The position numbers and the translations under genes were made by a program. DNA of 64,000 nucleotides from Halosimplex litoreum (GTDB lineage: Archaea; Halobacteriota; Halobacteria; Halobacteriales; Haloarculaceae), in NCBI RefSeq assembly GCF_016065055.1, contig NZ_CP065856.1:1053836-1117835 (forward strand), written 5' to 3'. The stretch's first letter is position 1, and every line of letters starts with the position of its first letter. Positions 26,686 through 36,826 of the stretch are shown here, one piece after another. The notes beneath the pieces were generated by a model. The model searched no databases. It was not told the DNA's origin and saw only the letters and a program-made list of their open reading frames with translations.

Positions 26686-28086
26686 CTACGGGACGGTGAC
26701 CGTCACGTCGCCGTCGGAGCCGGTGGCCTCCCCGCCCGCCGCGAACGACTCGGTGCCGGCGAAGACGACGACGGTCTCGTCGCCGACGCGGGCCGTTTCG
26801 ACGCTCGTCGCGTCGCGCGACTCCAGCGTCGTCCCCAGATCGGCGGCTGCCGCGGCGAGTTCGTCGGCGTCGCTCTCGGAGTCCGCGCGCAGGACCCAGG
26901 CGACGCTCGTCTCGTCGCCGCGCTGGAAGGTGAGGAGCTCGTCGGCGCCCCACCCGGTCGCGGCGGTCTCGACGCGATCGGCCTGGAGCCCGGTGTAGAG
27001 CCACGACCGGAGTCGGAGTTCGCCCGCCCGCTCGCGAGCGTCACCGATCCAGCGACCGCGCTGTCGGACCGACACCGAGAGGTTCGCGACCGGTTCGGTC
27101 CCGGGAGCGAGCCCGTGGATCACCTGTTCGGTCGTTCGGGGCGGCGCCCGGTACACCGCCGAGAGGTTCGCCGGCGTGTCGAGCCGCTGCTCGAAGTGCA
27201 GCCCGCCGAAGTAGTAGCGGCCGGCGAGCCCGCGAGTGCCGTCGTCGATGCGGTCGTAGATGCACTCGCGGATGCCCAGCGGCGTCGTCCCGTTCCAGCG
27301 CTTGTCGTAGCGATCGGCGTAGCGGTCGGCGACGTAGACGGCGCTGCCCTCCGAGAGCGCGTGGTCGACGGCGTACCGTTCGACCTCGCCGACCCGGTCG
27401 AACCCTGCGACGGCGTCCTGGACGATGTGGACGAACTCGTGGGCGAGGACGAGTTCGACCGCGTCGGCCGAGAGGTCGCCGGGCGCGACGGTAACGGTGT
27501 CGGTACTCGCGAAGGCGGGATAGAACTGACCGCACTGCGAGACCGCCCCGTCGCCGCTGCGGTAGCCAAGCGCCTCGGTGGTCGGAGTGAGTTCCCGTGA
27601 GGAGAAGTCGATCGGCCCGTCGTCGCTCACCCGGACGGTCGGCGCCGGCGCGTCGACACCCATCAGTCGCTCGACCCGCTGGTACACCTCGGTCGCGTTC
27701 ACCGGAAGCTCCCCACCGCTGACGACCACCCGATCGCTCTCACCGACGCCCGCTGGCTCGCTGCTCGCCGGTGGCGTCGAGGTGGGGGTCGGTGTCGGCG
27801 CGGGGGTCGGAGTGGCGGTCGGCGTCGAGGTGGGGGTCGGTGTCGGCGTGGCCGTCGCAGTCGGTGACGGCGATACCGTCGGCGTTGGCGACGGGCTCGG
27901 CGTCGGTGTGGCAGTCGGCGTCGGTGCGGTCGCGGGCGTCGCGGTCGGCGATGCCGGCCCGTTCGCGGGCGTCGTTCCGTCGTCGGTCGGCGCGGGCGTC
28001 GACCCGCCACCGAGGAGCGTCGAGCACCCGGCGAAGACGAGGAGCGCTGCGAGGAGGACGGTCGCTGTCGAGCGGCGGAGACCCAT
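26686..28086 (-). CDS. Lipoprotein with zinc-metallopeptidase-like HEXXH motif (paralogue 2)
   Basis: 466 residues. Lipobox LLVFAGCS, then an unusually long Pro-Thr repeat linker (roughly residues 30-110) that would span the cell wall. The domain has LAHEFVHIV (HEXXH) and DHALSEGSAVYV with the expected downstream Glu. It shares motifs throughout with the gene 52 bp downstream and arose by tandem duplication. The longer linker is the main difference. Confidence 0.72.
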   Translation of the reverse strand: MGLRRSTATVLLAALLVFAGCSTLLGGGSTPAPTDDGTTPANGPASPTATPATAPTPTATPTPSPSPTPTVSPSPTATATPTPTPTSTPTATPTPAPTPTPTSTPPASSEPAGVGESDRVVVSGGELPVNATEVYQRVERLMGVDAPAPTVRVSDDGPIDFSSRELTPTTEALGYRSGDGAVSQCGQFYPAFASTDTVTVAPGDLSADAVELVLAHEFVHIVQDAVAGFDRVGEVERYAVDHALSEGSAVYVADRYADRYDKRWNGTTPLGIRECIYDRIDDGTRGLAGRYYFGGLHFEQRLDTPANLSAVYRAPPRTTEQVIHGLAPGTEPVANLSVSVRQRGRWIGDARERAGELRLRSWLYTGLQADRVETAATGWGADELLTFQRGDETSVAWVLRADSESDADELAAAAADLGTTLESRDATSVETARVGDETVVVFAGTESFAAGGEATGSDGDVTVTVP

Positions 28087-28144
28087 CGTCGTATCGTTCG
28101 GCTGTCACCCATAAATACTACCGGTCGGGGGGACGGCCGCCCCC

Positions 28145-29071
28145 TCACTCGGTCCGCGCGGCCTCGGCGAGGTCGACGGCGAGGGCGGCCGCTTCGGTCG
28201 CCGTCTCGCCGAAGACGTACGCGACGGGTTCGATGCCGAAGGCTCCCTCGTGATAGGCGACCCGAGGGACGCCGCCGCGCTCGCGGAACCCCTCGCGCAG
28301 ACGCTCGTCGCGCCCCTCGTAGTCGGCGCCGAACTCGAAGGGGTCGATCCCGCGCTCGCGGGCGGCGTCGAGCAGCGCCTCGGAGGTCGCGAGATTGAGC
28401 GCGCCCCGTACGTCGGGGTCGACGGCCGTCGCGGCGCGGATCGTCTCGGCGACGCGCTGGGAGGCGCCGAACTCCGGGTCAGCGGGGAGCACGACCCTGC
28501 CGTTGACCGCCTGGAGGCGCCCGGGGACGGCGGCCACGTCGGTCGCGTCGGCGGCGTCGGGGACCGCCGTCCCGACGTTCGTGCCGACGTTGGGGACGTG
28601 CTCGGCCATCCCCGGTTCGGTGGCGATCCGACGGGCGGCCCGCCGGACGGCGGCCAGCGCCTCGCGCTCGGCGAGGACGGCGTCGTCGGTTCCGCGGACA
28701 CACAGGTCACATCCCATCCCCTCCAGCGCGGGCATCTCCTCCTCGTGGACGGCGCAGATGGGACCGCGGTCCTCGAAGACGCGAACGAGGTCGAGCAGTT
28801 CCGAGAGCGCCTCGTAGCCGTCCATCGAGCCGTCGGCGAACCCCTCGGCGATAGCCTCGACGGTCGTGACCATCCGCTTGTCCTCGGCGAAGCGGTCCTC
28901 GACGCTCACGTCGCCCCGGAGGTACTTGCTCACCGCCGCCTGGGTCAACCCGAGGCGGTCGGCGATCTCCTTCTGGGTGAACCCGCGGTCGTGCAACGAC
29001 GTCGCCAGCATCGCCCGCGCGGTCGGGAGGAACCGCTCGACCACGATCTCGCTGGGCAACCGCAGTGACAT
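28145..29071 (-). CDS. HTH-ThiN transcription regulator (ThiR-like)
   Basis: 308 residues. The N-terminal HTH (FTQKEIADRLGLTQAAVSKYL) is followed by a Cys-containing region (GMGCDLCVRG). The C-terminal domain is ThiN-like, the thiamine-phosphate synthase fold used here as a ligand sensor (ALNLATSEALLDAARE, YHEGAFGIEPVAYVFG). In haloarchaea such proteins control thiamine genes. It is divergent from thi4 with 152 bp between, which supports that role. A second paralogue is encoded at 42652. Confidence 0.82.
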   Translation of the reverse strand: MSLRLPSEIVVERFLPTARAMLATSLHDRGFTQKEIADRLGLTQAAVSKYLRGDVSVEDRFAEDKRMVTTVEAIAEGFADGSMDGYEALSELLDLVRVFEDRGPICAVHEEEMPALEGMGCDLCVRGTDDAVLAEREALAAVRRAARRIATEPGMAEHVPNVGTNVGTAVPDAADATDVAAVPGRLQAVNGRVVLPADPEFGASQRVAETIRAATAVDPDVRGALNLATSEALLDAARERGIDPFEFGADYEGRDERLREGFRERGGVPRVAYHEGAFGIEPVAYVFGETATEAAALAVDLAEAARTE

Positions 29072-29192
29072 GGGCCCGCTTGCCCCGGCCGCCGTATAAG
29101 CGCGTTGTAAAACGGCCATCTCGGGCGGCCGCCGGAGCGGCGAGCGCGTGCGGTCGACCGTCGGGTTCTACGGCCGAGGGATACCGAAAGTC

Positions 29193-30156
<964 letters not shown>

Positions 30157-30240
30157 GGACCCACTTCACGTTCTGATCGGGTCGCTCCGACGCCGTTCGC
30201 GACCCCTGACCTTTTCTCGCAGTGGCCCGGACACTGTTCA

Positions 30241-30405
30241 GTGACAGACGAACCGGAGTACTGTCTCCTCTGCGGCGAAGAACTCCAGACAGACCTCGCC
30301 GCCACGAACAGCCGGCAGTGCTGTCTCAACGCGACGCCGATCGCGGGCACCTGTCCGGAACACGGACCGGTCGGGCCACATTACGCGACGACCGAGCCGG
30401 ACTGA
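30241..30405 (+). CDS. Small zinc-ribbon protein, 54 aa
   Basis: From GTG 30241 the frame encodes EYCLLCGEEL, then QCCLNATP and TCPEHG. That gives a CxxC pair plus a later cysteine/histidine set suited to one or two zinc ions. No larger domain is present. It has acidic haloarchaeal composition, and the stop lies 69 bp before the next gene. Confidence 0.6.
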   Translation: MTDEPEYCLLCGEELQTDLAATNSRQCCLNATPIAGTCPEHGPVGPHYATTEPD

Positions 30406-30474
30406 CGGGGCCACCGCCGACGGGAGCCGTCGGAACACAAGGGATTTACTGCGACCCGTCAACGATCGGACAAA

Positions 30475-31776
30475 GTGCGACGGAGAACGATCCTGGCCGG
30501 ACTCGGGACCGCGGCGGTGGGGTCGCTGGCGGGCTGTTCGGGGGGATGTTCGCCCACGGGCGGGGACCGTACCGCCTCCGAGGACGACGCGGCGACCGGC
30601 TGGCGACAGGCCGGGGGCGGTCCCCGCCACCGTGGTCGGGTCGACGCCGAGGAGCGGCCGCCGGCGGATCCCTCGGCGACGACGCTGGGTCTCGGGCCGG
30701 TGACCGACGGGGAGGACACGCGCCACTCGCCCGCGACCGCGCCGGTCGTCGCGGACGGGCGGGTGTTCGTCGCGAAGGGGACGGGGAGCGAGTGGGTCGA
30801 CGACCCGCCCGGCGGGGTGTACGCGCTCGACCCCGACAGGGACGACCCGGTCTGGTCGGTGGCGGTTCCCTCGGGCGTGACCGGGCCGCCGGTCGCGGTC
30901 GGCGACACCGTCGTCGTCGGTGCCCGCGACGAGTCGCTGACCGCCTACGACGCCGAGACTGGCGAGCAGCGCTGGCGCGTCGACCTCGGCGGGGTCCCGG
31001 GTACGCCCGTGGTCGCCGGCGACCGCGTGTACGTCGGCACCGACGCCGGCCGGCTCGCGGCGGTCCACCCGGATCGTGCCGGGCGGTGCGCCAGCCGGTC
31101 GCTGGTGTCGGCGGCGGCCAGGCTCACGAAGGGCGGGCGGCCGATCCCGGTGGCGCCGGCCGTCGACGGCGAGACGGCGTATCTCCTCGTCGACGGGCGG
31201 GCCGAGAACGTCTACAGCGAGCGGACGGCCGAACTGGTGGCGCTCGACCTCTCCTCGGGGGGCGAACGGTGGCGCTACACGGCGGAGACGGCGGACCCGC
31301 TCGCCGCGCCGACGGTCGCCGACGGCGTCGTCTACGTCTCGCTGGGGGGTGCGGTCCACGCGGTCGACGCGAGCGAGGGGACCCGCGAGTGGCGCTTCGC
31401 GACCGGCTTCGACCGGCCGAGCCGGCCGGCCGTCGGCGACGGGAGCGTCTACGTGAGCGCGAAGAACGTCTACGCGCTGGACGCCGCGACGGGTGCCGAG
31501 CGGTGGCGCTACGTCAACACGTACGCCGATCGGGGGACGGACCGGGTGCCGCGACAGGACGCGTCGGTCGTCGCCGGCGACCGGGTGTACGTCGGCCTGG
31601 GCGCGCTGGACGCCGAGACGGGCGAGCGCGTCTGGGGACAGCTCGGCAACCGCGCGGACTCGTCGTACTTCTGGGGTGACGACCGCGAGGGGAACGCGGC
31701 GCCCGCCGGCCCGGCGGTGGCGGGCGAGTCGATGGTCGCGACGCTGCGGTCCGGACGGGTGGTGTGGTTCGAATGA
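30475..31776 (+). CDS. PQQ-type beta-propeller lipoprotein (paralogue 1)
   Basis: 433 residues from GTG 30475. The N-terminus RRRTILAGLGTAAVGSLAGC has twin arginines and a lipobox, so probable Tat export and lipid anchoring. The rest is a run of PQQ/outer-membrane-protein-B-like blades (GVYALDPDRDDPVWSV, AYDAETGEQRWRVDL, ALDLSSGGERWRY). It probably scaffolds proteins at the cell surface; no enzyme residues are evident. Its stop overlaps the ATG of the next gene (ATGA). Confidence 0.8.
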   Translation: MRRRTILAGLGTAAVGSLAGCSGGCSPTGGDRTASEDDAATGWRQAGGGPRHRGRVDAEERPPADPSATTLGLGPVTDGEDTRHSPATAPVVADGRVFVAKGTGSEWVDDPPGGVYALDPDRDDPVWSVAVPSGVTGPPVAVGDTVVVGARDESLTAYDAETGEQRWRVDLGGVPGTPVVAGDRVYVGTDAGRLAAVHPDRAGRCASRSLVSAAARLTKGGRPIPVAPAVDGETAYLLVDGRAENVYSERTAELVALDLSSGGERWRYTAETADPLAAPTVADGVVYVSLGGAVHAVDASEGTREWRFATGFDRPSRPAVGDGSVYVSAKNVYALDAATGAERWRYVNTYADRGTDRVPRQDASVVAGDRVYVGLGALDAETGERVWGQLGNRADSSYFWGDDREGNAAPAGPAVAGESMVATLRSGRVVWFE

Positions 31777-32954
31777 ACCGGCGGGCGTACCTCGCGACCG
31801 GGGCGAGCGCCGCGGCACTGGTCGCCGGCTGTTCGCTCGGCGACGCGGGGGTCGACCGCACCTGCTCGGTCGACCCGACGCGCAACCCCGGCACCGCGGG
31901 CTGGCCGACCGCGACGGGCGACTGGCGGAACACGCGGTCGGTCCTTCGGGCGGCGATGCCGGAGCCGCCGCTGTCGGTCGGGTGGACCCACGCGGTCGGC
32001 GGCCACATCGGCATCCCCGCGCCGACGGTCGCCGACGGCACCGTCTACACGACCGACATGGACGCGACGCTGTACGCGGTCGGGGCCGAGGAGGGGCAGA
32101 CGCGCTGGAGCGCATCGGTAGCCGATCCGGGCCTGCCGGTCGTCGCGGGCGACGCGGTAGCGCTGGGTGCGGACGACGGCCATTTCGGGGCCGTCGAGCG
32201 AGCCGACGGGCGCGAACGCTGGACGGCGGCGCTTCCCACCGCCGGCCGGTTCCCCTACAGGCGACCGACCGTGGCGGCCGGGGCAGTGGTCGTGCCGACG
32301 CGACTCGGGCTGGCGGCGTTCGACCGCGCGAGCGGCGAGGTGCGGTGGCGCTACCGGACCGGGCTGTCGACCGCGTCCCATCCCGTGGTGGCCGACGGGA
32401 CCGTCTACGTGGGCGGCGCGGACGCGTACGTCCACGCGGTCGACGCCGCGACCGGCGAGCGGCGATGGTGGACCGAAACGGCGGCATCGGTCGAGACGCC
32501 CGTCGCGGTCGCTGGCGGCGCGGCCTACGCCGGGACGGTCGAGGGGACGGTGCTGTCCCTGGACGCGGCGAGCGGCGAGGTGCGGTGGCGCCGCGAGGTC
32601 GACGACCGCCCCGAGCGACTGGCCGTCGACGGCGGCCACGTCTACGTCGGCACCGCCGGGGGACTGGTCGCCCTGCGGGCCGACTCGGGCGAGCGCTGCT
32701 GGCGCTACGGCGGCTTCACTCCCTCCTACGCCGGCGGGCTGGCGGCGAGTCCCGACCGGGTGTTCGCGACGGACACCGGCTCCGACGGCGATATTCCGCG
32801 GACGCTCGTCGCGCTCGACCCGTCGAGCGGCGAGGTCGCGTGGCGCTTCTACGGGGCGGCCGACCGACTCAGCAGCGGCCCTGCCGTCGTCGACGGGGCG
32901 ATATACGTCGGCGGCGTGGTCGAGGGCACGCTCTCGCTGATCGAGCTCTCCTGA
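31773..32954 (+). CDS. PQQ-type beta-propeller lipoprotein (paralogue 2)
   Basis: 393 residues. Signal MNRRAYLATGASAAALVAGC is Tat-like with a lipobox. Propeller blades repeat as LYAVGAEEGQTRWS, AFDRASGEVRWRYR, AVDAATGERRWW and ALDPSSGEVAWRF. It overlaps the upstream paralogue by four bases and must be co-transcribed. The function is unknown; a paired surface assembly is plausible. Confidence 0.8.
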   Translation: MNRRAYLATGASAAALVAGCSLGDAGVDRTCSVDPTRNPGTAGWPTATGDWRNTRSVLRAAMPEPPLSVGWTHAVGGHIGIPAPTVADGTVYTTDMDATLYAVGAEEGQTRWSASVADPGLPVVAGDAVALGADDGHFGAVERADGRERWTAALPTAGRFPYRRPTVAAGAVVVPTRLGLAAFDRASGEVRWRYRTGLSTASHPVVADGTVYVGGADAYVHAVDAATGERRWWTETAASVETPVAVAGGAAYAGTVEGTVLSLDAASGEVRWRREVDDRPERLAVDGGHVYVGTAGGLVALRADSGERCWRYGGFTPSYAGGLAASPDRVFATDTGSDGDIPRTLVALDPSSGEVAWRFYGAADRLSSGPAVVDGAIYVGGVVEGTLSLIELS

Positions 32955-33034
32955 GTCGGAGGGGTGACTCCGAGCGGGCGGTCATCCCCGGACCGACTCC
33001 GAGCGGGCGGTCACCATCGGACCGGCCGGACGCC

Positions 33035-34594
33035 TCAGGCCGGCTTCCCGAACGCAAAGAGCGTCATCGGGGTCTGGCCGTCGGCGTGGGGCGCGAGGTA
33101 GTCGGCGACCTCGGTGTCGAAGAAGGTGAACCCGCGCCCGCCCAGCGATCGATGGGCGTAGGTCGCGAGATACAGCCGCCCCAGAACGATCCCGGCCTCC
33201 AGTTGCGCGAGCCGATACCCCCGGTTGCCGAACTCCGAGACGACGGCGTCCACGTCGGCGACGAGATAGACGTTCACGGCGGCGTCGCCGACCACGTCCT
33301 GGCCGAGCGCGAGGTGGCCCGCTCTCTTCCGGTCGGTCTCGCGGACCCACTCCAGTTCGTCGGCGCCGGGGTGGTACTCGTAGACGCCCGAGTCGACCCC
33401 GTCGACTGCGTGGACGAGGCAGTAACAGTCGACGAGCCCGCGCAGGTCGCCGGCGAAGGCGTCGGCGGGGACGCCCCGGAGCGCTCGGTCCATGACGGTC
33501 GCGAATTTCCGGGCGCTGATGGGCTCGTGGCTGTACTCGCGACAGGAGCCACGACGTTCGATCGTGTTCCCGGTCGGGCGAGCGGAAGCAGTCTCGGCGT
33601 CGACGGGGTCGAGGGCGGTCCGCTCGCCGTCGTCCGCCGGCCGGGCACCCAGCGACGTGTCGGCGACCTCGTGGGCGAAGACCGAGCGCCAGGTGTCGGC
33701 GGCCTCGCCGTCGGCCAGTCGACTCCCTCGCCAGGCGTCGACGATCAGCGGGTAGTCGACGGGGTCCTCGGAGAGCGGGCGCTCGTCGGGGTCGATCGGG
33801 TCCACCTCGGGCGTCTCCGCGGCGTCGGAGACCGGCGAGCCCGACCCGACGGGGGCGAGCGCCAGCGGGGCCTCGTCGTCGGGGTCGAGCCCGAGCAACT
33901 CGACGACCGGATCGTCGGCGAAGCCCGCCACCACTTCGGCGCGGTGGCCGCCGCCGTGGGCGACCGCGAGCAGGTTCGCGAGGATCGTCCCGGCGTCCCA
34001 GAAGGCGTGGCGATAGGTCCGGTCGCGATACTTCCAGGCGTTGCGCCACCACTGAGAGGTGGCGACGAACGTGACCGGCGCGTCGGCGACGCCCGTCGAA
34101 TCTCCTTCCTCGTCCCGGTCGCCCGCAGCCGCTGCGAGGACTCCCCGGTAGTCGCCCTCGCGAAGCACGTCGAACGCGCCGGAGTCGGGGTCGAAGTGGT
34201 AGACCCCGGGCGAGAACGCGCCGCAGTCGCCCGCGACGGCGTAGATATCGACGTGATACAGCGCGCCCGTACAGGCGGCGGCGCGATACCGGTAGCGCTC
34301 GCCGCCGGTCTCCGGCTCTTTCGTGATCCCCGCGGCGTACTGGCAGAGCGTCCCGATGTCGGGGTCGTCCTCAGTATCGTGTGCGGCGGCGGGCGGCGCG
34401 GCGCCGTCGGTCGCGACCGCCGCGAGCGCGGGCGTCTCCGGCGGGTCGGGGTCGTCGTCGGGCGAGACACGGGGCAGGCCCTCGTAGAGTTTGTACGGGC
34501 GAGGGCGGTTGGACTCGTCGAGTTCGAACTCCATCTCGCGGAGGCGCTCGGGGGAGTAGCTGGTCCGCTCGTGGTACTCGCGGGCGTCGACCAT
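33035..34594 (-). CDS. SagB/ThcOx-type nitroreductase-family protein (two-domain)
   Basis: 519 residues. Two nitroreductase-like halves are visible; the second begins ERRGSCREYSHEPISARKF and has GYRLAQLEAGIVLGRLYLAT. The first has YRAAACTGALYHVDIYAV and FWDAGTILANLLAVAHGGG. SagB-type enzymes are FMN-dependent dehydrogenases that oxidise azoline rings in peptide natural products, but many archaeal members stand alone with unknown substrates. No precursor peptide or YcaO gene is adjacent. Confidence 0.75.
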   Translation of the reverse strand: MVDAREYHERTSYSPERLREMEFELDESNRPRPYKLYEGLPRVSPDDDPDPPETPALAAVATDGAAPPAAAHDTEDDPDIGTLCQYAAGITKEPETGGERYRYRAAACTGALYHVDIYAVAGDCGAFSPGVYHFDPDSGAFDVLREGDYRGVLAAAAGDRDEEGDSTGVADAPVTFVATSQWWRNAWKYRDRTYRHAFWDAGTILANLLAVAHGGGHRAEVVAGFADDPVVELLGLDPDDEAPLALAPVGSGSPVSDAAETPEVDPIDPDERPLSEDPVDYPLIVDAWRGSRLADGEAADTWRSVFAHEVADTSLGARPADDGERTALDPVDAETASARPTGNTIERRGSCREYSHEPISARKFATVMDRALRGVPADAFAGDLRGLVDCYCLVHAVDGVDSGVYEYHPGADELEWVRETDRKRAGHLALGQDVVGDAAVNVYLVADVDAVVSEFGNRGYRLAQLEAGIVLGRLYLATYAHRSLGGRGFTFFDTEVADYLAPHADGQTPMTLFAFGKPA

Positions 34595-34705
34595 GCCGGC
34601 GGTTCGACCGGGCGAATCTAACCGTTTGGGGTGGCACGGGAGGCGCCCACGGGCCCCGAGTGGTCGCCGAGACAACACTATCGGTCGGGCGATCGAAGGG
34701 GGCGT

Positions 34706-35665
34706 ATGGAACCAGACACGACGGTCGCGCTCGCCTGCCAGGGCGGGGGGAGCCACACGGCGTTCGCGGGCGGCGCGCTGGCCGAGCTGTTCGAGGGACT
34801 GCCGGCGGGGTACGCCGTCGAGGGGCTGAGCGGGACCTCGGGGGGAGCGATCACGGCCGCGGCGGCGTGGGACGCGCTCCGTGCGGACGGCCCGACGGCG
34901 GTCCCCGAACGAGTGGCCGATCTCTGGGCGGACGTCGCGGTGGATTCGGTGACCGAACGGACGGTCAACGACCTGGGCGTGTGGACGGTCGAACTCGCGG
35001 CGGCGGGCGCGCCGCTCCCGTCGGTGAGCCCGTACGCGAACCCGGCGGCGTGGGCCGGCCGGGCGCAGTTGCGCGCGCTCGTCGAGCGCCACGTCGAGTT
35101 CGGCCGGCGGGTCGAGCCGGGGGACCCGCGGCTGTTCGTCAGCGCCGTCGACGTGCTCGACGGTCGGTTCCGGACGTTCGACGAGCGCGCGGTGACGCCC
35201 GAGGTGTTGCTGGCGTCGGCAGCGGCGCCGCAGGTGTTTCCGGCGGTCGACCTCGACGGCGTCCCCCACTGGGACGGGCTGTTCGCGCAGAACCCACCGA
35301 TCGAGCCCTTCCTCGTCGAACCGGACGACGTGGCGGACAAGCCCGACGAGATCTGGGTGGTCCGCGTCAACCCCGCCCGTCGCGAGAGCGAACCGCGGAG
35401 CGAGCGGGCGATCGCCGACCGCCGGGACGAGCTGGCGGCCGACATCTCGCTGACCGAGCAGATCGACTTCGTCGAGCAGGTCACCGAGTGGGTCGAGGCG
35501 GAGTGGCTCCCGCGTTCGGCGTACAAACCGGTGACCGTCCGACAGCTCGTCCTCTCGAAGCCGCTGTCGCTGGCCTCGCGGGTCGACCGCGACCCCGACC
35601 TGATCGACGACCTGTTCGAGCGGGGGCGGGCCGCCGCCGTCGACCTGCTGGGCGAACTGGACTGA
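34706..35665 (+). CDS. Patatin-like phospholipase/acyl hydrolase
   Basis: 319 residues. Oxyanion motif CQGGGSHTAFAGG, nucleophile elbow GTSGG with Ser45, and the catalytic Asp190 in HWDGLF form the Ser-Asp dyad of patatins. It would hydrolyse an ester, such as a lipid acyl chain. Haloarchaeal membranes carry ether lipids, so the substrate may be a storage or foreign ester. No signal peptide is present. Confidence 0.88.
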   Translation: MEPDTTVALACQGGGSHTAFAGGALAELFEGLPAGYAVEGLSGTSGGAITAAAAWDALRADGPTAVPERVADLWADVAVDSVTERTVNDLGVWTVELAAAGAPLPSVSPYANPAAWAGRAQLRALVERHVEFGRRVEPGDPRLFVSAVDVLDGRFRTFDERAVTPEVLLASAAAPQVFPAVDLDGVPHWDGLFAQNPPIEPFLVEPDDVADKPDEIWVVRVNPARRESEPRSERAIADRRDELAADISLTEQIDFVEQVTEWVEAEWLPRSAYKPVTVRQLVLSKPLSLASRVDRDPDLIDDLFERGRAAAVDLLGELD

Positions 35666-35704
35666 ACGAGTCGGGCGAGCGCCGCTCGGACGGCCGCCGG
35701 TCGC

Positions 35705-36724
35705 TCAGTGGACCGACCAGATCCCGCGGGTACGGTCGAGCCAGGCGCCGACGACGACGTGCGGGACGGCGACGCAGGCGACGAAGACGCTGTAGACGGC
35801 CACCCAGCCGACGGCGCTGGCCGGCGGTTCGGGCAGCCAGACGACCAGACCGGCGAGGACGGCCAGCGCGCCGACCCACGGGAGTGCGCCGTCGCGGGCG
35901 ACTCGTCGGAGAGCGTCGCCCAGGGTCGCGTCGGGGGCGTCGTCGGTCATGCGAGCGACCTGTCGGGTCGCGTACCAGCAGGGAAAGTAGACGCCGACGG
36001 CGACGACCGGCGGGACGAGGGCGAAGTAGGCGATCAGCAGTCCCACCTCGGCTGTCTCGGCGCGCCAGGCCGACGGTTCGGCGGTCGACCGCGTGGCCCC
36101 GAGGTAGGCGACGACGAGACCGGCGTAACAGCCGCCGACGAACGCCCGACGGACGGGATCGAACAGCGGGCCGATCGCGGGGTCGCTCGCGAAGAAGCCC
36201 GCCATCGCGTAGGCGACGGCGCTGAACACGCCCGGCGCGGCCAGGTACGGGACGACCATCACCGCGCCGCCCCGTACCGCTGCGCCGACGACTCGCGCCC
36301 GCCAGGTCCCGAGCCCCTCGTCCGAACGGACGCGTCGACGGACGGCGATCCCGCCGTGGCCGGCCTTGAGGACCGTAATCGCGACGGCGACGACCAGCCC
36401 CGCAACGGGTGCGACCGCGAACAGCCACAGCGCCGCGGCCAGCAAGCCGACGTACGCGGCGAGATATCGGGCCTGCAGCGACTCCCCGCGACCGCGGAGG
36501 TTGGCGACGTGTTCGAAGCCGCCGTGGTAGAGGCTGACCGTCCCCATCAGGCCCAGATACACCGCAGCCTGCGCTTCCAGCGGGACGCCCACGCCGGCGT
36601 AGCTGACGACCGCGAACGCGACCGTCAGCCCGAGGAAGACGGCTCGCGACGCCCGCAGCAGGCGCCCGGTCGGTCCCGTCCGTTCGGCTCCCGGTAGCGA
36701 GAGCCCTGGGTCGGCGTACGCCAT
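35705..36724 (-). CDS. brp: Brp/Blh family protein (beta-carotene 15,15'-dioxygenase type)
   Basis: 339 residues with about eight to nine transmembrane helices. The first His pair is in YHGGFEHVAN, and a late PHVVVGAWLDRTRGIW segment is family-typical. The region that holds two iron-ligand histidines in bacterial Blh reads CWYATRQVAR here, with Tyr and Gln instead. From memory this replacement is general in haloarchaeal Brp. The family cleaves beta-carotene to retinal. The gene is divergent from crtI and sits 17 kb from halorhodopsin. A TTTTTAA box 27-33 bp upstream suggests a leaderless transcript. Confidence 0.82.
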   Translation of the reverse strand: MAYADPGLSLPGAERTGPTGRLLRASRAVFLGLTVAFAVVSYAGVGVPLEAQAAVYLGLMGTVSLYHGGFEHVANLRGRGESLQARYLAAYVGLLAAALWLFAVAPVAGLVVAVAITVLKAGHGGIAVRRRVRSDEGLGTWRARVVGAAVRGGAVMVVPYLAAPGVFSAVAYAMAGFFASDPAIGPLFDPVRRAFVGGCYAGLVVAYLGATRSTAEPSAWRAETAEVGLLIAYFALVPPVVAVGVYFPCWYATRQVARMTDDAPDATLGDALRRVARDGALPWVGALAVLAGLVVWLPEPPASAVGWVAVYSVFVACVAVPHVVVGAWLDRTRGIWSVH

Positions 36725-36826
36725 CGGCGGATGTGGGGGTCTGTCAGGGCTTAAAAACCGGCCGGCGTTCCAGCGGGCTGGGAACGCGGACGGGGCGTGA
36801 TGGTCGGGCGGTCCTCGGTCCCGGGT

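Noticed and set aside
33035-34594. Part of a thiazole/oxazole-modified peptide cluster
   Set aside because: Only the SagB-like gene is present; there is no YcaO cyclodehydratase, precursor peptide or transporter nearby.
31493-34621. A 1042-codon open frame on the plus strand across the beta-propeller and SagB-like genes
   Set aside because: It crosses real genes on both strands, is Arg/Pro/Gly-rich and has no domain. It is a shadow of high-GC codon bias.
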